A stretch of DNA of 64,000 nucleotides from Callaeas wilsoni. Its lineage: Eukaryota > Chordata > Aves > Passeriformes > Callaeidae. The stretch covers positions 62,001 to 126,000 of the forward strand of contig VWPU01008522.1 of assembly GCA_013398955.1 (NCBI GenBank), given 5' to 3'. This document shows positions 24,386-37,700 of the stretch, in pieces. Positions within the stretch are counted from its first letter, which is position 1. Each line of letters starts with the position of its first letter. The position numbers and the translations under genes are program-made. The notes beneath the pieces are model-generated. The model had not been told where the DNA came from. It saw only the letters and a program-made list of their open reading frames with translations, and searched no databases.

Positions 24386-25489
24386 TAATTTCTGTAATAA
24401 CAAACTATGACAGTAAGTCTCAGCAAATAATAACGGAATGATACAGAATTCTTCAGAAGTTTCAATTTTGCTGCTAATGAATCAGTACTCTTAAGGCATA
24501 TCAATAAAATAGATTCAATTTTTTTATCTAATGAGGGGACATTTTCTTCATTAGGACTTAGTGACAGCTGTTGTGAACGTCAGTTACTTGATGAAATGAG
24601 CACGCTTTCCTGTTACCCATTAATAACCTCTGCTCCAGTCCTTGTGGGTTTTCGTTGGGGTTTTGTTTTTTTGTTTTACATGGAAAAGAAAAGAGTTCTC
24701 CCTTATCACCTCATTGTTGTTTGAATGCTTCTAGAAAATAGCGGTGAAAAGCAGCTGATACATTTTATTCAGATTTCTAACAGATATAACAGGAGTTTCT
24801 CCTCCAAATTTACCAAAGATGATAAATAATCACAGATAAAGGAGAAAAGAGGCAGTAGAATGAGACTGAATTTAAAATACCGCATGACTGCTACTTAAAA
24901 TTATGCTCAATTTTCAAGTTTGAATTTGAGAAAATAAATATTCCAAGGAATGGGTCAGATACAAATTATTAAAACAAATAAAAATTACATGTTCCTTTGC
25001 TGGTTTTATGCAAGGACAGTGCTCCCTGGAAATGGATTTTATGAGCCATACCATTAAATTTGATTTATACTTCAAATCAATTTTTGAGCCTGAGCTGCTT
25101 TCTGCAAGCTGAGTGTTAAAGTATGCCTCTGGAAAGCAGAGGTGGCTGTGCTCTGATCTCCTCTGCTCCAGAACTAATAAATAAGGTAAGACACAGTAGG
25201 AATACCTTCACACTTCAAGGCTTTTTTTTCCCCGAAAGACAAATTTTCTTGTATACTTCATACTACTCAGCAGAGTGGAGTTATTTGTGTCAAAAAGGAC
25301 TAGCAGTAATTAAGATTAGGGTACAGTACTAATGTTTTTTTGAGGTGATTTTTGTTTGTTCAGAATGTATACAACTACAAAAACATCGGTGTTCATAAGA
25401 GCATCTACAAAATGCTGACAGGTGAGATCACTGTGATTCCCTTTTAATTCTGGGTTTCTAGCAAAGACAAAACTCTGTGCCATTATCTC

Positions 25490-25885
25490 GTGTGAGAACA
25501 GGCTGAGGGAGCTGGGCATGTTCAGCCTTGAGAAGACTGAGAAGGAACCTCACCAATATCCAGCAGTATCTGAAGGGAGGTGTCAGAGGATGGACCAGGC
25601 TCTGCTCAGTGGTGCTGAGCAATGGGACAAGGGGCAACAGGCAGAAACTCGTGCACAGAAGTTCCACCTGAACAGGAGGAAGAACTTCACTGTGCAGGTG
25701 ACCAAGCTCTGGCACAGATTGCCCAGTGAGGTTTTGGAGTCTCCCTCACTGGAGATATTCAAGAGCCATCAGATGCAATCCTGTGCCATGGGCTGTGCGA
25801 AGACCCTCCTTGAGCAGGGAGGTTGGACCAGATGACCCACTGCGGTCCCTCTTCCCACCTTCCCCACTCTGTGATTCTGTGATTA
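25490..25885 (+). mobile_element. CR1 LINE 3' fragment
   Basis: About 0.4 kb in CR1 order: gagaacaggctgagggagct, gggcatgttcagccttgaga, atgggacaaggggcaacagg, gcacagattgcccagtgagg, ctccctcactggagatattc, ggaggttggaccagatgacc, ending in ctgtgattctgtgattattc, a CR1-type 3' tail of about two octamer repeats. The open frames over it (25518-25835 plus and others) are not genes. Confidence 0.93.
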
Positions 25886-26732
25886 TTCTTTTAAAACAAA
25901 ACTTATTATCAGTTCTAGAAATAATAATAAAAAAACTATACCTATTAGTTAAAGATTAACCCATTTTTAACTCTTGCAAGCCAAGATCATATTATCTAGC
26001 TTTTAAATTTGGTTGGGGTTTTTTTCAGATTTTGCATTCTTGTTCTTTGAGAACATCAAGAAGAATATCTGTAGGTAGTTTAGAGAGGAAAAAGCCACAA
26101 TCTGTGTGCTATAGTTTGGGGGGCATTGTTTTTTTCTTAACTTCTGTACGTATTTATAATGACAAAAATACATTTAATTACTAAGCATGAAAATGAAAGC
26201 ATAACCTATTTAGTTTCATATTGATTTCCAGACACTGGAAAAAATTTCAAAGAAACTACTTCTCAAGGGCAACAAGGTATGCAAACAGAACACCCCTCCC
26301 AGGAGAGTAGCAGCAGTTCATCAGAGCACTGTAGGAGTGTTATGGTAATCCAAACACCTCATTTGCAATTTTAATATTAATTTGATTTAAAAGGCTCAAC
26401 TAGAGGGGTCAGCATTATATCTAACTTGGAGAAGAATTAGAGCTTGATTTTTAAATATATTTGTGTTTTAAGGACATTAGAGACATTCAATAACTATATT
26501 ATCTATACATAGATACTACCTATCACTGACTTTAAAATAGTTCTATCACATATAGTATTCAGTTAGTTTTCAGTTAGGTCTGTATTTATAGAAAGCTCTC
26601 AGTGCCTACAAAATTCTTTCTGGAAGTTATCACTTTTTTCCTTTAGTATTCTTTTTGTCTGTAAATCAGCATTAGTCCTGAAATGATTCTTCTCTATGTG
26701 GAGTATTTATGCTATAAATTCTCCTAGAGACA

Positions 26733-27025
26733 ATTTGTTTGTTTGTTTGTTTTTTACATCAAGCCACTGCAGCAGAGAAGTGTAGCAGGAGACTTCCCTG
26801 TGTACTTGAACTGCAAACTTGGTGCTGCTCAGCTCCGTTTTTTACACAGCTGATGACAATACTAATGAATGGATCCCTCACATCACCTCAGCACTATGTG
26901 TGGAACCTCTCTGCCCTGAGAGCTGCCTTCTGAGAGCTGAAATTCAGTGATTTGGGTTTTTTGTCTCTAATGGTTTGTTTGTTTTGGGTTTTTTTTCTGT
27001 ATTTGGTGGTTTTTTGGGCTTTTTA
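26733..27025. repeat. T/G-rich low-complexity tracts
   Basis: A short (GTTT)n run at about 26733-26752 and a longer patch of T runs interspersed with GG at about 26955-27025. Ordinary sequence lies between them. Confidence 0.6.
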
Positions 27026-30000
27026 TTGACTTTAGATAAGAAAGGGTTTTCTGCAGGCCTGTCTCGACTCAGTTCTCGAAAAGAAAAAGATCTTGACATG
27101 GAGGACAATAATAGCGTTTTGCAAAAAAACCCCCAAACCCAGAATGTGACCTCAGATCCTGTGATTTGCTGCTATTCAGACAAAAATTGACAGTTGTACT
27201 CAAATTTTGCCTTTCAAAGACCTTCTCTGCTTAACATTTGACAACCATATTCAAGGTTTGCTAAAACATCTATTTATGTATTATTAGGTAGTTTTATAAC
27301 TTTCCGCTTCTGCAGTGTTCATAAAGGACTTCTGTTAAGAAGGCTTTGAACTGTCTGAAGAAACAGTCCGCTGATTTGAGATGCACTGCTGTGAAGGAGT
27401 TCTAAAACTAGGCCACTTTTCACTCTTTGTGGCTGGTATTTAAGCCCAAAATGACTAACGTTGACTGCACAATCCTGGGATACATAAGGAGTAAAAAAAA
27501 AAACCAAGTAGGAAACATATGGCTTTCTGAAAATACATGGGGGATTTTTTCTATTTTCCAGTGCACCCAGAGAAGTCACTCTTCCGCTTCAATACAATTC
27601 AAATAAGTGATTTTAAGAGCAGTTTTGTATCCCATAGAGTAAAACAGCATCTTTGCGATCTCTGCAGTTTTATATGTGTATGTAAAAAGATATAGGATGT
27701 ACTTTGACAGTGATTAAGAAATATAAAAGAAATAAAAAGGCACTTCCTTCTGCAGTGCTTTAAAATATAGGAATTGTTACTACGACTGTTTTCAAGAAAG
27801 GGCTTTGGTAGCTGTCTTTAGGGATGCTGGGCTACGTGAACAGAACCAATCCACAGCCCTGAGTAAGGCCTCTAAATCTAGGAGGCAGAGAGGGTTTAAA
27901 ATACACCTTTACAGTTCTTTATCAACTTTTGTTAGAATACGAAAAGTTACACTGTGGATCCTATTTGCATCAACTGTGTGGGATACCTGATATTCCCTAA
28001 GAATTATGCAAGTTCTCTGGACTGTAAAGGTAGAACTCATAAATTTAGCTGTGAAGTTATATATTGTTCATGAAGGCATAAGGCCTCAGTTTGCCAGTGG
28101 AGGGGCAAGCTGGTGTGAGGAAAGAAGGTACACTATCCTACAGTTACTGCCTACAGAAATGATGGTGAGATGCTGTAAATTGTAATGCTTTTATTACACA
28201 CACTTCCACAAGCCACAGAGAAGGTCTTCATAATTTACTGCAAAATTATTCAGTGAGGCATAAATGCAGCACCTCTTGAAGAATAATGCTTGTCACTGCT
28301 GTTTAAATCTCCAGTAACTCACTTGGGCTCACCATCACTGTAACGGAACCCTTATGCCTTGTACTGCCCACCAGGCCTGCAGGCAGCAACTTTTGGTTCA
28401 AAATTAGGAAAGAACTGGAATGCAAAGACTTCAACTAACCTTGGCAGTTTAGTCTCCCCTAATATATCTATTTCCAGAAAGCAAGTTCAAATAACATCTG
28501 TGAAAGAAGAAGCAAACAATTTTTTCTGGCATTTCACAGAAAAAAGTCCAGGTTGACTCTTGGGTTATTTTTTGCCCATTTTGCCGTGGTTTGCATGGGG
28601 GAAAATAGAGCAGGAGACTTTCTCATGCATGCCTTTATTACAGTGTACAATGGTGATTTTGAAAGAGGGAAAAAAATTCTTTGCATTTACAAAATTATTT
28701 CAAAGCTCCAAAATACACATGGTTTGAGCTTATTCAGGAAACATTTTGTAAGGCAAACTGTAGTACTTTGTTTCTAGAACTGTTTTTTTTAAAAGCATTT
28801 AATAGGATAGTTTCCATGGCAACGTGAACTGAACAGATTGTTCACTGACTTCAGTACATTTCTATTAAACATCTTTTCTCTGTAGTTAGGCCTGCCTTTC
28901 CAGCTCTTTCATGTCTTTGGATGCTTATTCATTATGCCTTTTTGCAGATATCATTAAACTAGATCGGACTTCACCTTTATCAAAAACAAGTGTTGAGAGA
29001 ACTGAGTTTCACAACCATTCTCTGAGTATCCTCTAATTTTCTTTTCTATCCCATATTCCTGTTTTAATCAGTTTCCCTGTACAACCAGAATCTCTAATTC
29101 AAATTGATACTGCTGTCTATCAGCAAAAGAGAAATGGACACTGCAGAAATGTTCAGCATTAAAAGCCCAGATGGTTTCTGGATACTCTTGGCCATTTTAC
29201 TAAGACCTGTGATATTTAATGCTGCACAGCATATATGAATAAAACTGCTTTTATACCAGAAGTTCCTTATGTTCTCAAGTAAAAAGAAAGCACATGATTA
29301 ATATATGACATTCTAATCTGAATCCTTGAAGAATTTAATTAATGTTTATCTAATTTTGAAAGGTACCTTTAGAAGTCTGAATGAAAATTTCTCTTGCTAA
29401 TGGAGGTGTGCAGTTTGCTCTCTGTAGTCTTGTAATGCCAACCCCAGAGTACTGTCTGAAAGGTTAAATAAATTACTTGGACTGAATCTTCAGAGTAGGG
29501 AAGAGGGAGTCAAAACAAAGTGACAACTGATAGGAAACGCAGTAAATGGAGGAAAATGGTCTTTGGTTTAATCCACAGAGCTTTAGTTAAATGATGCTTT
29601 CTTTTTGCTGTTGCCCATCAGTTTTATTAATATTTGTGTTCTGCCTCTGCATTGAAAAGACTCTCAGGTCAGAAATATTGTTATAGTCTTAGAAGCAATG
29701 GACTTTGTTTTGCATCAGTTCACTAAAAACTTTCCTCCTGCTCTCCTAAAGCCTGGATTCCTATGTGCTTTGGACAGGAGGCTACGCCAAGCTGTAAAAC
29801 GAATTGTAACTACGTGGCAAAAACTTTTAATCAAGAGCCTGTTTCCTCTTGTTAGAATGAGAGTAAGTCTCTTTCAGGGCTTTTTTCCTACACTTGATTT
29901 TGGTTTTGCTTGCGAATTTTTCAAGTGAGCTGTCACATTTCTAATTATAAAACATTCTGAACTTGCAGCAAAGATTGGGTTATTCAATTTTTTAAATTGA

Positions 30001-30245
30001 GTTGATTGCTTGTCACTGTCGAACAGAAAACCTTTTTTTTTTCCTCTTTTTTTTACATCTACCTTTCCTAGGTCTTTGATACGTTTGGGGGGCCAAAAAA
30101 ACAAGGCAATCTCTTCTTTGCACGTACTATTGCATTTATCTAATTGCATCCGTGAATGCAGCATGACACTGCAAGGTCATGGAAATGTCTCAGTTATGAG
30201 CTGGTAACTCCCTTGAAGGCACAAAAATGTGTTTCCATGTTTTGT

Positions 30246-30446
30246 AGGTGTGAGGGTGATGAGGCACTGGAACAGGTTGCTCAGAGAAATTGTGGATGTC
30301 TCCTGTCTGGAAGCATACAAGGCCTGGTTTAATCTGTCTCTGAGCAACCTGGTCTAGTGGAAGGTGTTTCTGCCCATGGCAGGGAAGCTGGAACTAAATG
30401 ATCTTTAAGGTCCCTTCCAACCCAAACCATTCTATGAAATCTGTGA
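30246..30446 (+). mobile_element. CR1 LINE 3' fragment
   Basis: Contains gaggcactggaacaggttgc, tcagagaaattgtggatg, gagcaacctggtctagtgga, and the end gatctttaaggtcccttcca, then acccaaaccattctatgaaa. About 200 bases with the 3' terminus retained. Confidence 0.93.
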
Positions 30447-33400
30447 CCTCCTGTTCCAAATATTAGAAAAGGCTAAATATATTTTTGAGGTTTTTTACTT
30501 GAAGTTGACGTGATTTTCACATTTCCCAAATTCTAAATTTCTGTAAGCACTTGTACAGGAGTGTATCCATTCTACCATCGCCTGACAGTGTGTTTTAACT
30601 TTTTGTTTCATTATTCTAAATATTCCTCAGGCTAGCTAAGGTGGTCTTGAAAGGCTTGTTCTCATGAGAAAATAATTGGATGCTCTTTTCTTCTGGAACT
30701 CTTTGATAGGATTCACTGATGCCAATTCTTCAGTACTCCCTTTTGACCTGAATGCACTTGAAACAAGCCAAATGGTAGGTTTCTAATTAAAAATCCAATT
30801 GTTAAAAATAAAAAACTGTCTGATCTCTAGAAACAAGTGGGCATTATATCGACAGTTTCTCTGGCAAAGTTGAGAAATTGAATGGCAAGTATAAATGAAC
30901 ACAGCGAGCATTCAAAACCTTTACCACACTTGAGAGCATTCCAGCAGCAAAGAACGATCCTTATTAAACCAGACACTAGTCATGACAGCAAGTTCTACAA
31001 ATTGAGAATACTTTTTAAAGCTGTGGCACTCAAAAATGACTGGCCCAAAATATATTCCTAAAGTCTTAATATGAGTTAAAATATCTGAAACGAATCATGT
31101 TACTTTGCTTTTGTGTTTTCCAATCAAGTCATGAGTAGTGTAATCATTATTCCAGAAAAGGCTAGAGAGATTGCTAAGACATGAAACCTTGGCTGGTTCT
31201 TCCACAAGGCATTCTCAATGAGAGGTACTATCTGCTTTATTTATTTTTTCCAGAAGAATGTATCTCTAAGTAATTCTAAAAACTTGTATTATTCCTTCTG
31301 TAATACAGGATCTCACAGATCTGAGACAAAACCAGAAAAATATTATTAATGATTTGTAGAAAAGATTGTTGGTTTTTATTTTTTAAAAAAAGATATTTCC
31401 CTTCTGCTTTACAGTGGTGTAGGGACTTTGTGATTTCAAGTGTTCTAGTTCTTGAAGTGTTCGTGCACAGCCAGTAGAAAAAAATCAGCTTACTTTTAAT
31501 TCAATTACATGAATTTAATTGAACGATCATTTATAAAATGTACAATTCAAAGCTCAACCTTTCTCTGAGTTGTTTTTAATTCAATTTCCCCTGCATACTC
31601 TTCCAGAAAAGCCAGATCTTAATTTGCACTAGTGTTGCTTTGCACTGTTTCAACAAGGGGTATCAGGTGTTTCTGGGAGCACTTGGCACTCCTACATGAG
31701 CGAATGGCTACATCAGCAGGTGGAACCACAGCACTCGAGCTCCTTGCTCCTGCCTACCAGTTAGAGACATTATTCTGGAAGAAGTAATGTACATCTGTAG
31801 AACTCAGATACTTTTCTGGCTTAGTTTACACTGGAGATTTTCCTGGCTCATTCCAAGAATGAGAAAATGCGAAAGTATCTGTGTAAGTCCATTTCAGCTG
31901 CGCCAAGGCACCAATTGCCAGCTGTGGCTTTGTCTTCTGTGTGATCCCCAACTCCTCTCATTCAGTGACTACCAAGATGCTCCCCTAAAATTCAGCCATT
32001 TTTAGCAGCTCAGCAGTGTAAGGTTGCTTGGAAACCAGCCTTCTTATCCCCCACATTCTCATGACAGATTTCCTATGCAATAACATCACTGCATGACACA
32101 TTTGTATCCAGACACGCATTCTTTTTCCACTTGAGATTCTCTGAGTAAAGGTTGTTGATGCTTCACACAATTCATAAACAGCATGTGGTAAATCACTGGA
32201 GTATTAAATCACTGCCACGGTCAAAATGAGCTCAAGTTTTGAATGTGAGCAGTTCCTCACTCCTGAATTTAGTTATTGATCTTTCCTTCCTGAGAGTAAC
32301 TTCTCATTTTGTTTTTCAGACCAGGCAGCTAGGTGGTATTATGACTTCATGGTCATCTCACTCCCTTTTCTGCTTCTGTATATAATATTTGCTTTCATAA
32401 TTTCAAATTGGTTGCAATTGCTTTCTCCTTTATGTTTTCTTTCTATTTGTAAAAGGCATCTCATATAGACTGTGTATGAATTTATTTATTAGTAATATAA
32501 ATATTTCTATGTTTTAAAATGTCGCAAAAAAGTATCAAGATACCAGCTTGCAGTTGAAGTGAGTTGGTGTCAGCCACTTCATATTTATATAGCTGTCCTT
32601 GACTGATGGAGTTTTAGCACTGTTTTAGCTTCATTTCTCCTTCATTTGATAACAGTATTGCACTCTTGCCAGAACAGCAACGCATTCGTTTAGCAAAATA
32701 ATGAGAAAAGCCAACTGCCACATCTGGCAGAAGGAATATTTGCCATTGACAAAGACAATAAGGTCCCATCATAGTCTTCTTGTTCAAACTCATGTGAGAA
32801 ACACATGCATTCAAAACTGCAGTCAGTGCTTTTATGGACTGTGTAATGTATCATCAATGAACTGTATAGTTTGAAATTATTATGATATCAGTATAATTTT
32901 CATGTTTCTGTTAATTTAATTTTATTTTATAACTATAAAACTTGTGGTTATTATGTAAACATTGTGAATCAAGAATATATTTTCTTTAAGGTATGTACTC
33001 TTCCAAAAGAACCTATTTTAAATGTCATTAAAATGCAAAATTTAACATCAAAATAGCCAAATATAATATAAATACAGATTCTGCTTTATAGGCCTAAGCC
33101 CCTCTGTAATAAAGTACAGTACAGGCAAAGATAATGAGAAATTTAGGAATTTCCTGGGCAGAGAATGTTTCAAGAAGCGTTTATGAAAGAATGGGATTTA
33201 AAAGGGGATGTGGAGACAGAGGCAAGCTGCCTCCTTGGAAAACAGCCAAACTGAAATAACTGAGCCAAAAAGAAGAGTAAAGAGATTTAAAAATTAAAAT
33301 AAAGGAATGGAGCTAGAACATATAACATGTTGCAGGTGAGGATAAAGTGCTGCATTGAATACTGTGAAAGAAAACCAATGAATGATCCAATGATAATGAA

Positions 33401-33764
33401 AATTCAGTTTTGTTGGCCCTCATTTTGTCACTAGCTTTAAAATGTCACAAGAAAAGATATCTTTTGCAAGTAATGAGAAAAGAGGTGAGAACATTTGCAA
33501 CTGCATTTAGTTGAATGACAACAGAAACACAAATAAACATTCTTTGCCAAGCTGCTCATAAATCTAGAGAGATGTTTGTGGTATTCTTGAAGAAAATACA
33601 AGCAGAGTCATGCAAAAGTGGAAGACAGGAAGCAAAACATACAAAACCACCACCCTTAAGTAGGGTGGTGTGATAGGCAGATGGCTTAAATTTTTTTTTT
33701 TTTTTAATTCTAAGTCATTCTTTTAATGCTTATCCACAGCACAGTAACAAGCACACAACCCTTA

Positions 33765-34100
33765 TCCTTAGTGCAGCATCCAAGCCGCAGGAACCTCCTG
33801 TGTTTCAGTTTGTGCCCATTGCCTCTTCTCCAGTCCCTGGGCACCACTAAAAAATGCCTGGATCCATTTTCTCTGCATCCTCCCTTCAGATTTCTGTACA
33901 CTTTGATGAGATGCCCCCGAGCCTTCTCTTTTCCAGGCTGAACACCCAGGTCTCTCAGCCTTTCACTGTAAGAGAGATGGCCCAGCCCCTTGATTCTCTT
34001 AGTGGTCCTTTGCTGGACTCTTTTAAGTATCTTCATATGATGATGTACTAAATCCAGAACTGAGCATTATTCCAGACGCAACCTTACCAGTGTGGATGTG
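33765..34100 (-). mobile_element. CR1 LINE fragment
   Basis: Reverse complement of a CR1 3' portion: plus strand cccattgcctcttctccagt, ctgggcaccactaaaaaatg, gatgagatgcccccgagcct, tttccaggctgaacacccag, ctctcagcctttcactgtaa, ggtcctttgctggactcttt. On the minus strand the peptide LKRVQQRTTKRIKGLGHL, then YSERLRDLG, matches the usual relic of the CR1 ORF end. It lies about 0.6 kb from the AK5 linker exon at 34682. Confidence 0.92.
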
Positions 34101-34681
34101 AAAATTATAGGGGAAAGATATATACAACCTTTTCTTTTCCCTCTCTCTGGCATTCTTCCTATATACAAGGAAAATTATTATGAAAATTTAGTCTTTAGGT
34201 GTGGATTGAACAGGATCAGTAGAAATGCTGGTTTCAAAAAACTGTAAGGATTTGTTGGTTTTTATTCTTAAAAACCTTTTTCATAGGGAGAATGTTTCAT
34301 TTGGTTGTAGTTATATTTCACACTCTTTATCATTTCATACTGCTCTTTTGAAAAGTTTTGCTTCTTAAATATGCAGCAGATTTACAGTGCATTTTAGCAA
34401 TTCTATTTGTCACATTTGCCAACATTTTTAAATTTATGGAGGAAACTCAGCAATGCACAGTAATTGAAGATATAGGCTCTTAATACTACAATAATATTCA
34501 TTCTTTTTTCCTAACCAGAAAGCGACCTCTGTGTATCATGAATTTACTTATGTTGCACTTAAGAATCCCTTTGCCTTATCTATCCTTAAGTTCCATCACC
34601 TTGTTCTGGCAAATTTTATAGCACAGTATGTACATAAACTAACAAACTGTCTAGAGAGAAGTTATATATACAGAAAATTAC

Positions 34682-34758
34682 CTGGTCTTCAAAGTCAAAT
34701 TCTGTATAAACAGCATCTCCAGAATCCATAATCAGACTGCAATCAAGTTCATTTGGCC
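34682..34758 (-). CDS. AK5: AK5 internal exon: acidic inter-domain linker
   Basis: This 77-base exon (phase 1 in, phase 0 out) completes a Gly codon from the preceding exon and then encodes 25 residues, PNELDCSLIMDSG to EFDFEDQ. Length and pattern match the human linker segment from SSDLDPSMILDTG to DYEDQ, though only about half the residues agree, as expected for a linker. The acceptor is CTATTTTAG and the donor GTAATT (weaker than the others, no +5 G). It has no catalytic residues and is rich in Asp and Glu. With the next exon (43 bases) it forms a 120-base pair that is symmetric in phase, so skipping both would keep the frame. Confidence 0.93.
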
Positions 34759-37700
34759 CTAAAATAGGAAAGAAAATTAGAATTCAGAAATGGATTGAAA
34801 ATTTTCACTTTATGTGGTGGAACACACTATAATATTTCCAACTGTCTGTGTCTGCAAAAACTCTGATCCAAGGAACCATTCAGGTTTGCTAGAGTGCCCA
34901 GGTGAATGGTGTTTCATTAGCAAAGCCTTCAAAGCATCCATAAAAGCTACTGCAAATCTTAATAAGGAAGGACTGTGCTAAATGGTGAATTGTTTTAGCT
35001 AGATTGCATATTTATTGGCCAGGGTGTTCTGCGTGCCATGACTTGCAATTATAAAATTGCCACACTCAGGGGAGAATACAAACCCGTTTAAGAAAGAGAA
35101 AGGAAATACTAATTTCTGATTAGCAGATAGGGATCCTTGAGTGGGGACAAAAGCAGCACGCTTGCAGCAGCAATAGTCTCCATTTCTATCCTATTCTACC
35201 CCTTCCCAAGGAGACTGTGTGTCTCTGCCCCTTCTCCTTGTCATCTTCCTGTGGTGGGACCAGGAAGAATGCACTCTTGGGATGACAAAATTCAATTGTT
35301 GAGAAGCCTTGACCTGGATGAGCTTTACAGTTTGGCTTCAGCTGAACTGCTGAAGGTGCAGGACAACAGAAACTGAGCCTGATATTTCAAGAAGTCATGT
35401 AGGGGGGGAGTCATTGCTAAACCACAGTGGGAGGATAAGTCACCAATAATGTTTCTATATAAGCATAGGAAGGCTATAACATGGCCATCATACTCTGGCA
35501 CTGGCACTCCATTCAGACTGTCTCAATCCTGGGCGATAAAGAAGGAAATGGTCTCCTGGGCCCTCCAGATGGTGCACCCCTAAAGCAAATTCTGCACATA
35601 TTCTAAACACATTAAAATATCAATAGGCATGAGACTGTAGAAGTCGTTTTCACAGCATTAGTAAAATGAGAAAAATAAAAATTTTGTAATGATACACAGA
35701 AACCTAAAAATTATAATCAGCTGGCCACAGATGAGTCCAACCACTCACTTCCTGTGGGGAGCAACAGGTAACACCAGGGGAAGTGTAAGCTGTGTTTTGT
35801 TTTGTCCCCTCATGTCCCCAGTGAAAAAGATCACTAATGAAGAAAACAATCCCCTCCTTCCTGGGTTACAGGTGTCTCTACCCGGTATGATGCTCCTGCA
35901 AGCACTGGCACTGAGCGTACATAGTTTTAAGCCAGCTGCTGACCTGGAGCTGTTTTCTCACCATGAGAGTTGTTTGTATGGGTGGCTTGCTGTAACGAGC
36001 ACTATCAATACCAGATTTTGCAGTTCAGTTTGTGCCAGATGCACTTATATATTATCAGAGTTTGTTTGCTTTTAAAGTTTACATGGTAATAATCTATGTA
36101 GGTGGTGAAGCAAATATCCCTGACAGAGAAAACAGAGGAGAGGAGCTGGATGAAACAATGACCAAACTGTAACTGTGTGGTACAGATGATGATTCCAGGG
36201 TTTCTTAGTTCACAATCCTTATCACAATTACCGCCAAATTAATCTTCAATTTAACTTTCTCGACTACATAAGAGATACCAGGGAAAGACCTGTGTCTACC
36301 ATCTGATGGTGCTTTTGTTTGGTTCCCTCACTCCCCTGCCCTCACCCCCAATGCTTGTGTATAGTTTTTCAGATTGGTATAAAAAAATTACAGAAAGGAA
36401 TTGTATTCCTGGCACTGCAGTGTCACATGTACAAACACAGCATGTTCTCTGGCATGTACATTTTATGGTCTTTTGAAAATACCTGTCTCTAAAAGATATA
36501 TGCAAGGAAATAGATTTCCAGCTGCTGAGAGAATCTTAATTTTTTGATTTATTTTACACAGCTGACATCTCACTCTTAACACCGTGTCATTGTTGATAAT
36601 ATGATTTAACTAAGCCTCAGTTGTCACGGGCACTGGCCTACTCTGACATATCAATCACTTCTAAAGGCACTTGTTGGCACTTTATTAAAGGCACTTGATT
36701 AACTGTCACTTAACTACCAAGAGCAGTACGTATTCTTTGCTAGAAACATTAGTATGAAATATGGTGCTCAAACTTAAACGTAAAGGTCAGGCTGAAAATG
36801 AATACTCATGCATAATGCATCTTAAGTGATAAAAGCCATAATGGTTATACAATTTTAATATGGTCAAGCATCTTAAAGCCTTTTTTCCTTGAACTAGAAC
36901 ACCGGTGTCCTTGGAAAAACATAGCTTCTTCCTAGGGTATGTTCAAGAAAAATTGAAAATCAGTCTTTTCTTTCATTGTTTAATGAAAACTAATGAAAAC
37001 CCCATAACCATCTATCACTGAGCAATGCTCAGACTTCTCTACCCTTCTCAAATTGCCTAAAGACAAACCCATCAGAAATGAATTGAAGCAAACGGCTACT
37101 CCCAGGACAAGATAAAGTAATTAAGGGACATAGAAGAGTAGTTGTGATATCCCTGGTGCAGCATGAGTGCTTTGCTATGCTCCAGCTCAGTTTCTTGTTG
37201 GAGAGAGCTAACATTTTTCTAAGGTTGGACTAAATCTTCTTAAAACAGATCTTCCAGGAGAGGACAATGAGCTCGTTAACTATGGCTTGTACGCGCGGCA
37301 GCAGAGGCACACCAGGGAGCCCCTTGGCAAGGTACTGGCAGCCGGGAATCCTGCTGCAGGCACATCTCCAGACAAGGCTAAAGCCAAAGGAGAGCCTTAG
37401 AAAGCGGCTTATTCAAAACTCAGCTCAGGTTTTCTAAACCCAAGTTTAAATCAGCAACATTTTACGTAAAACCAGTGGCAATGTTTATCAATCAAAGGTG
37501 AAATGCAGAATGTTGGCTTAAGGAAAAGAGGAGGACTGGTTAAAGTGTTTGGAAGCAAATAGCCCTGCTGCTTTCAGTGAGATCGCAGGCTGCACATCTC
37601 ATGTCTGACAACAAAAGTTTCATTGCCTTTTCTGAGCAAGTTGCATTATTTTTCTTTTGCTAAGCTGGTACCATGAGAAGTAGGCTATAAAAACAATTAA

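Larger units (their letters stand above)
21137..34681 (-). other. AK5: AK5 intron, 13.5 kb, the most repeat-rich part of the window
   Basis: Contains five CR1 pieces: 21345-22325 (plus), 24335-24385 (minus), 25490-25885 (plus), 30246-30446 (plus) and 33765-34100 (minus). Also T/G-rich tracts at 26733-26752 and 26955-27025. The remainder is AT-rich with no gene or RNA recognised. Confidence 0.85.

Noticed and set aside
25518..25835. 105-codon open frame
   Set aside because: It lies wholly inside a CR1 3' fragment.
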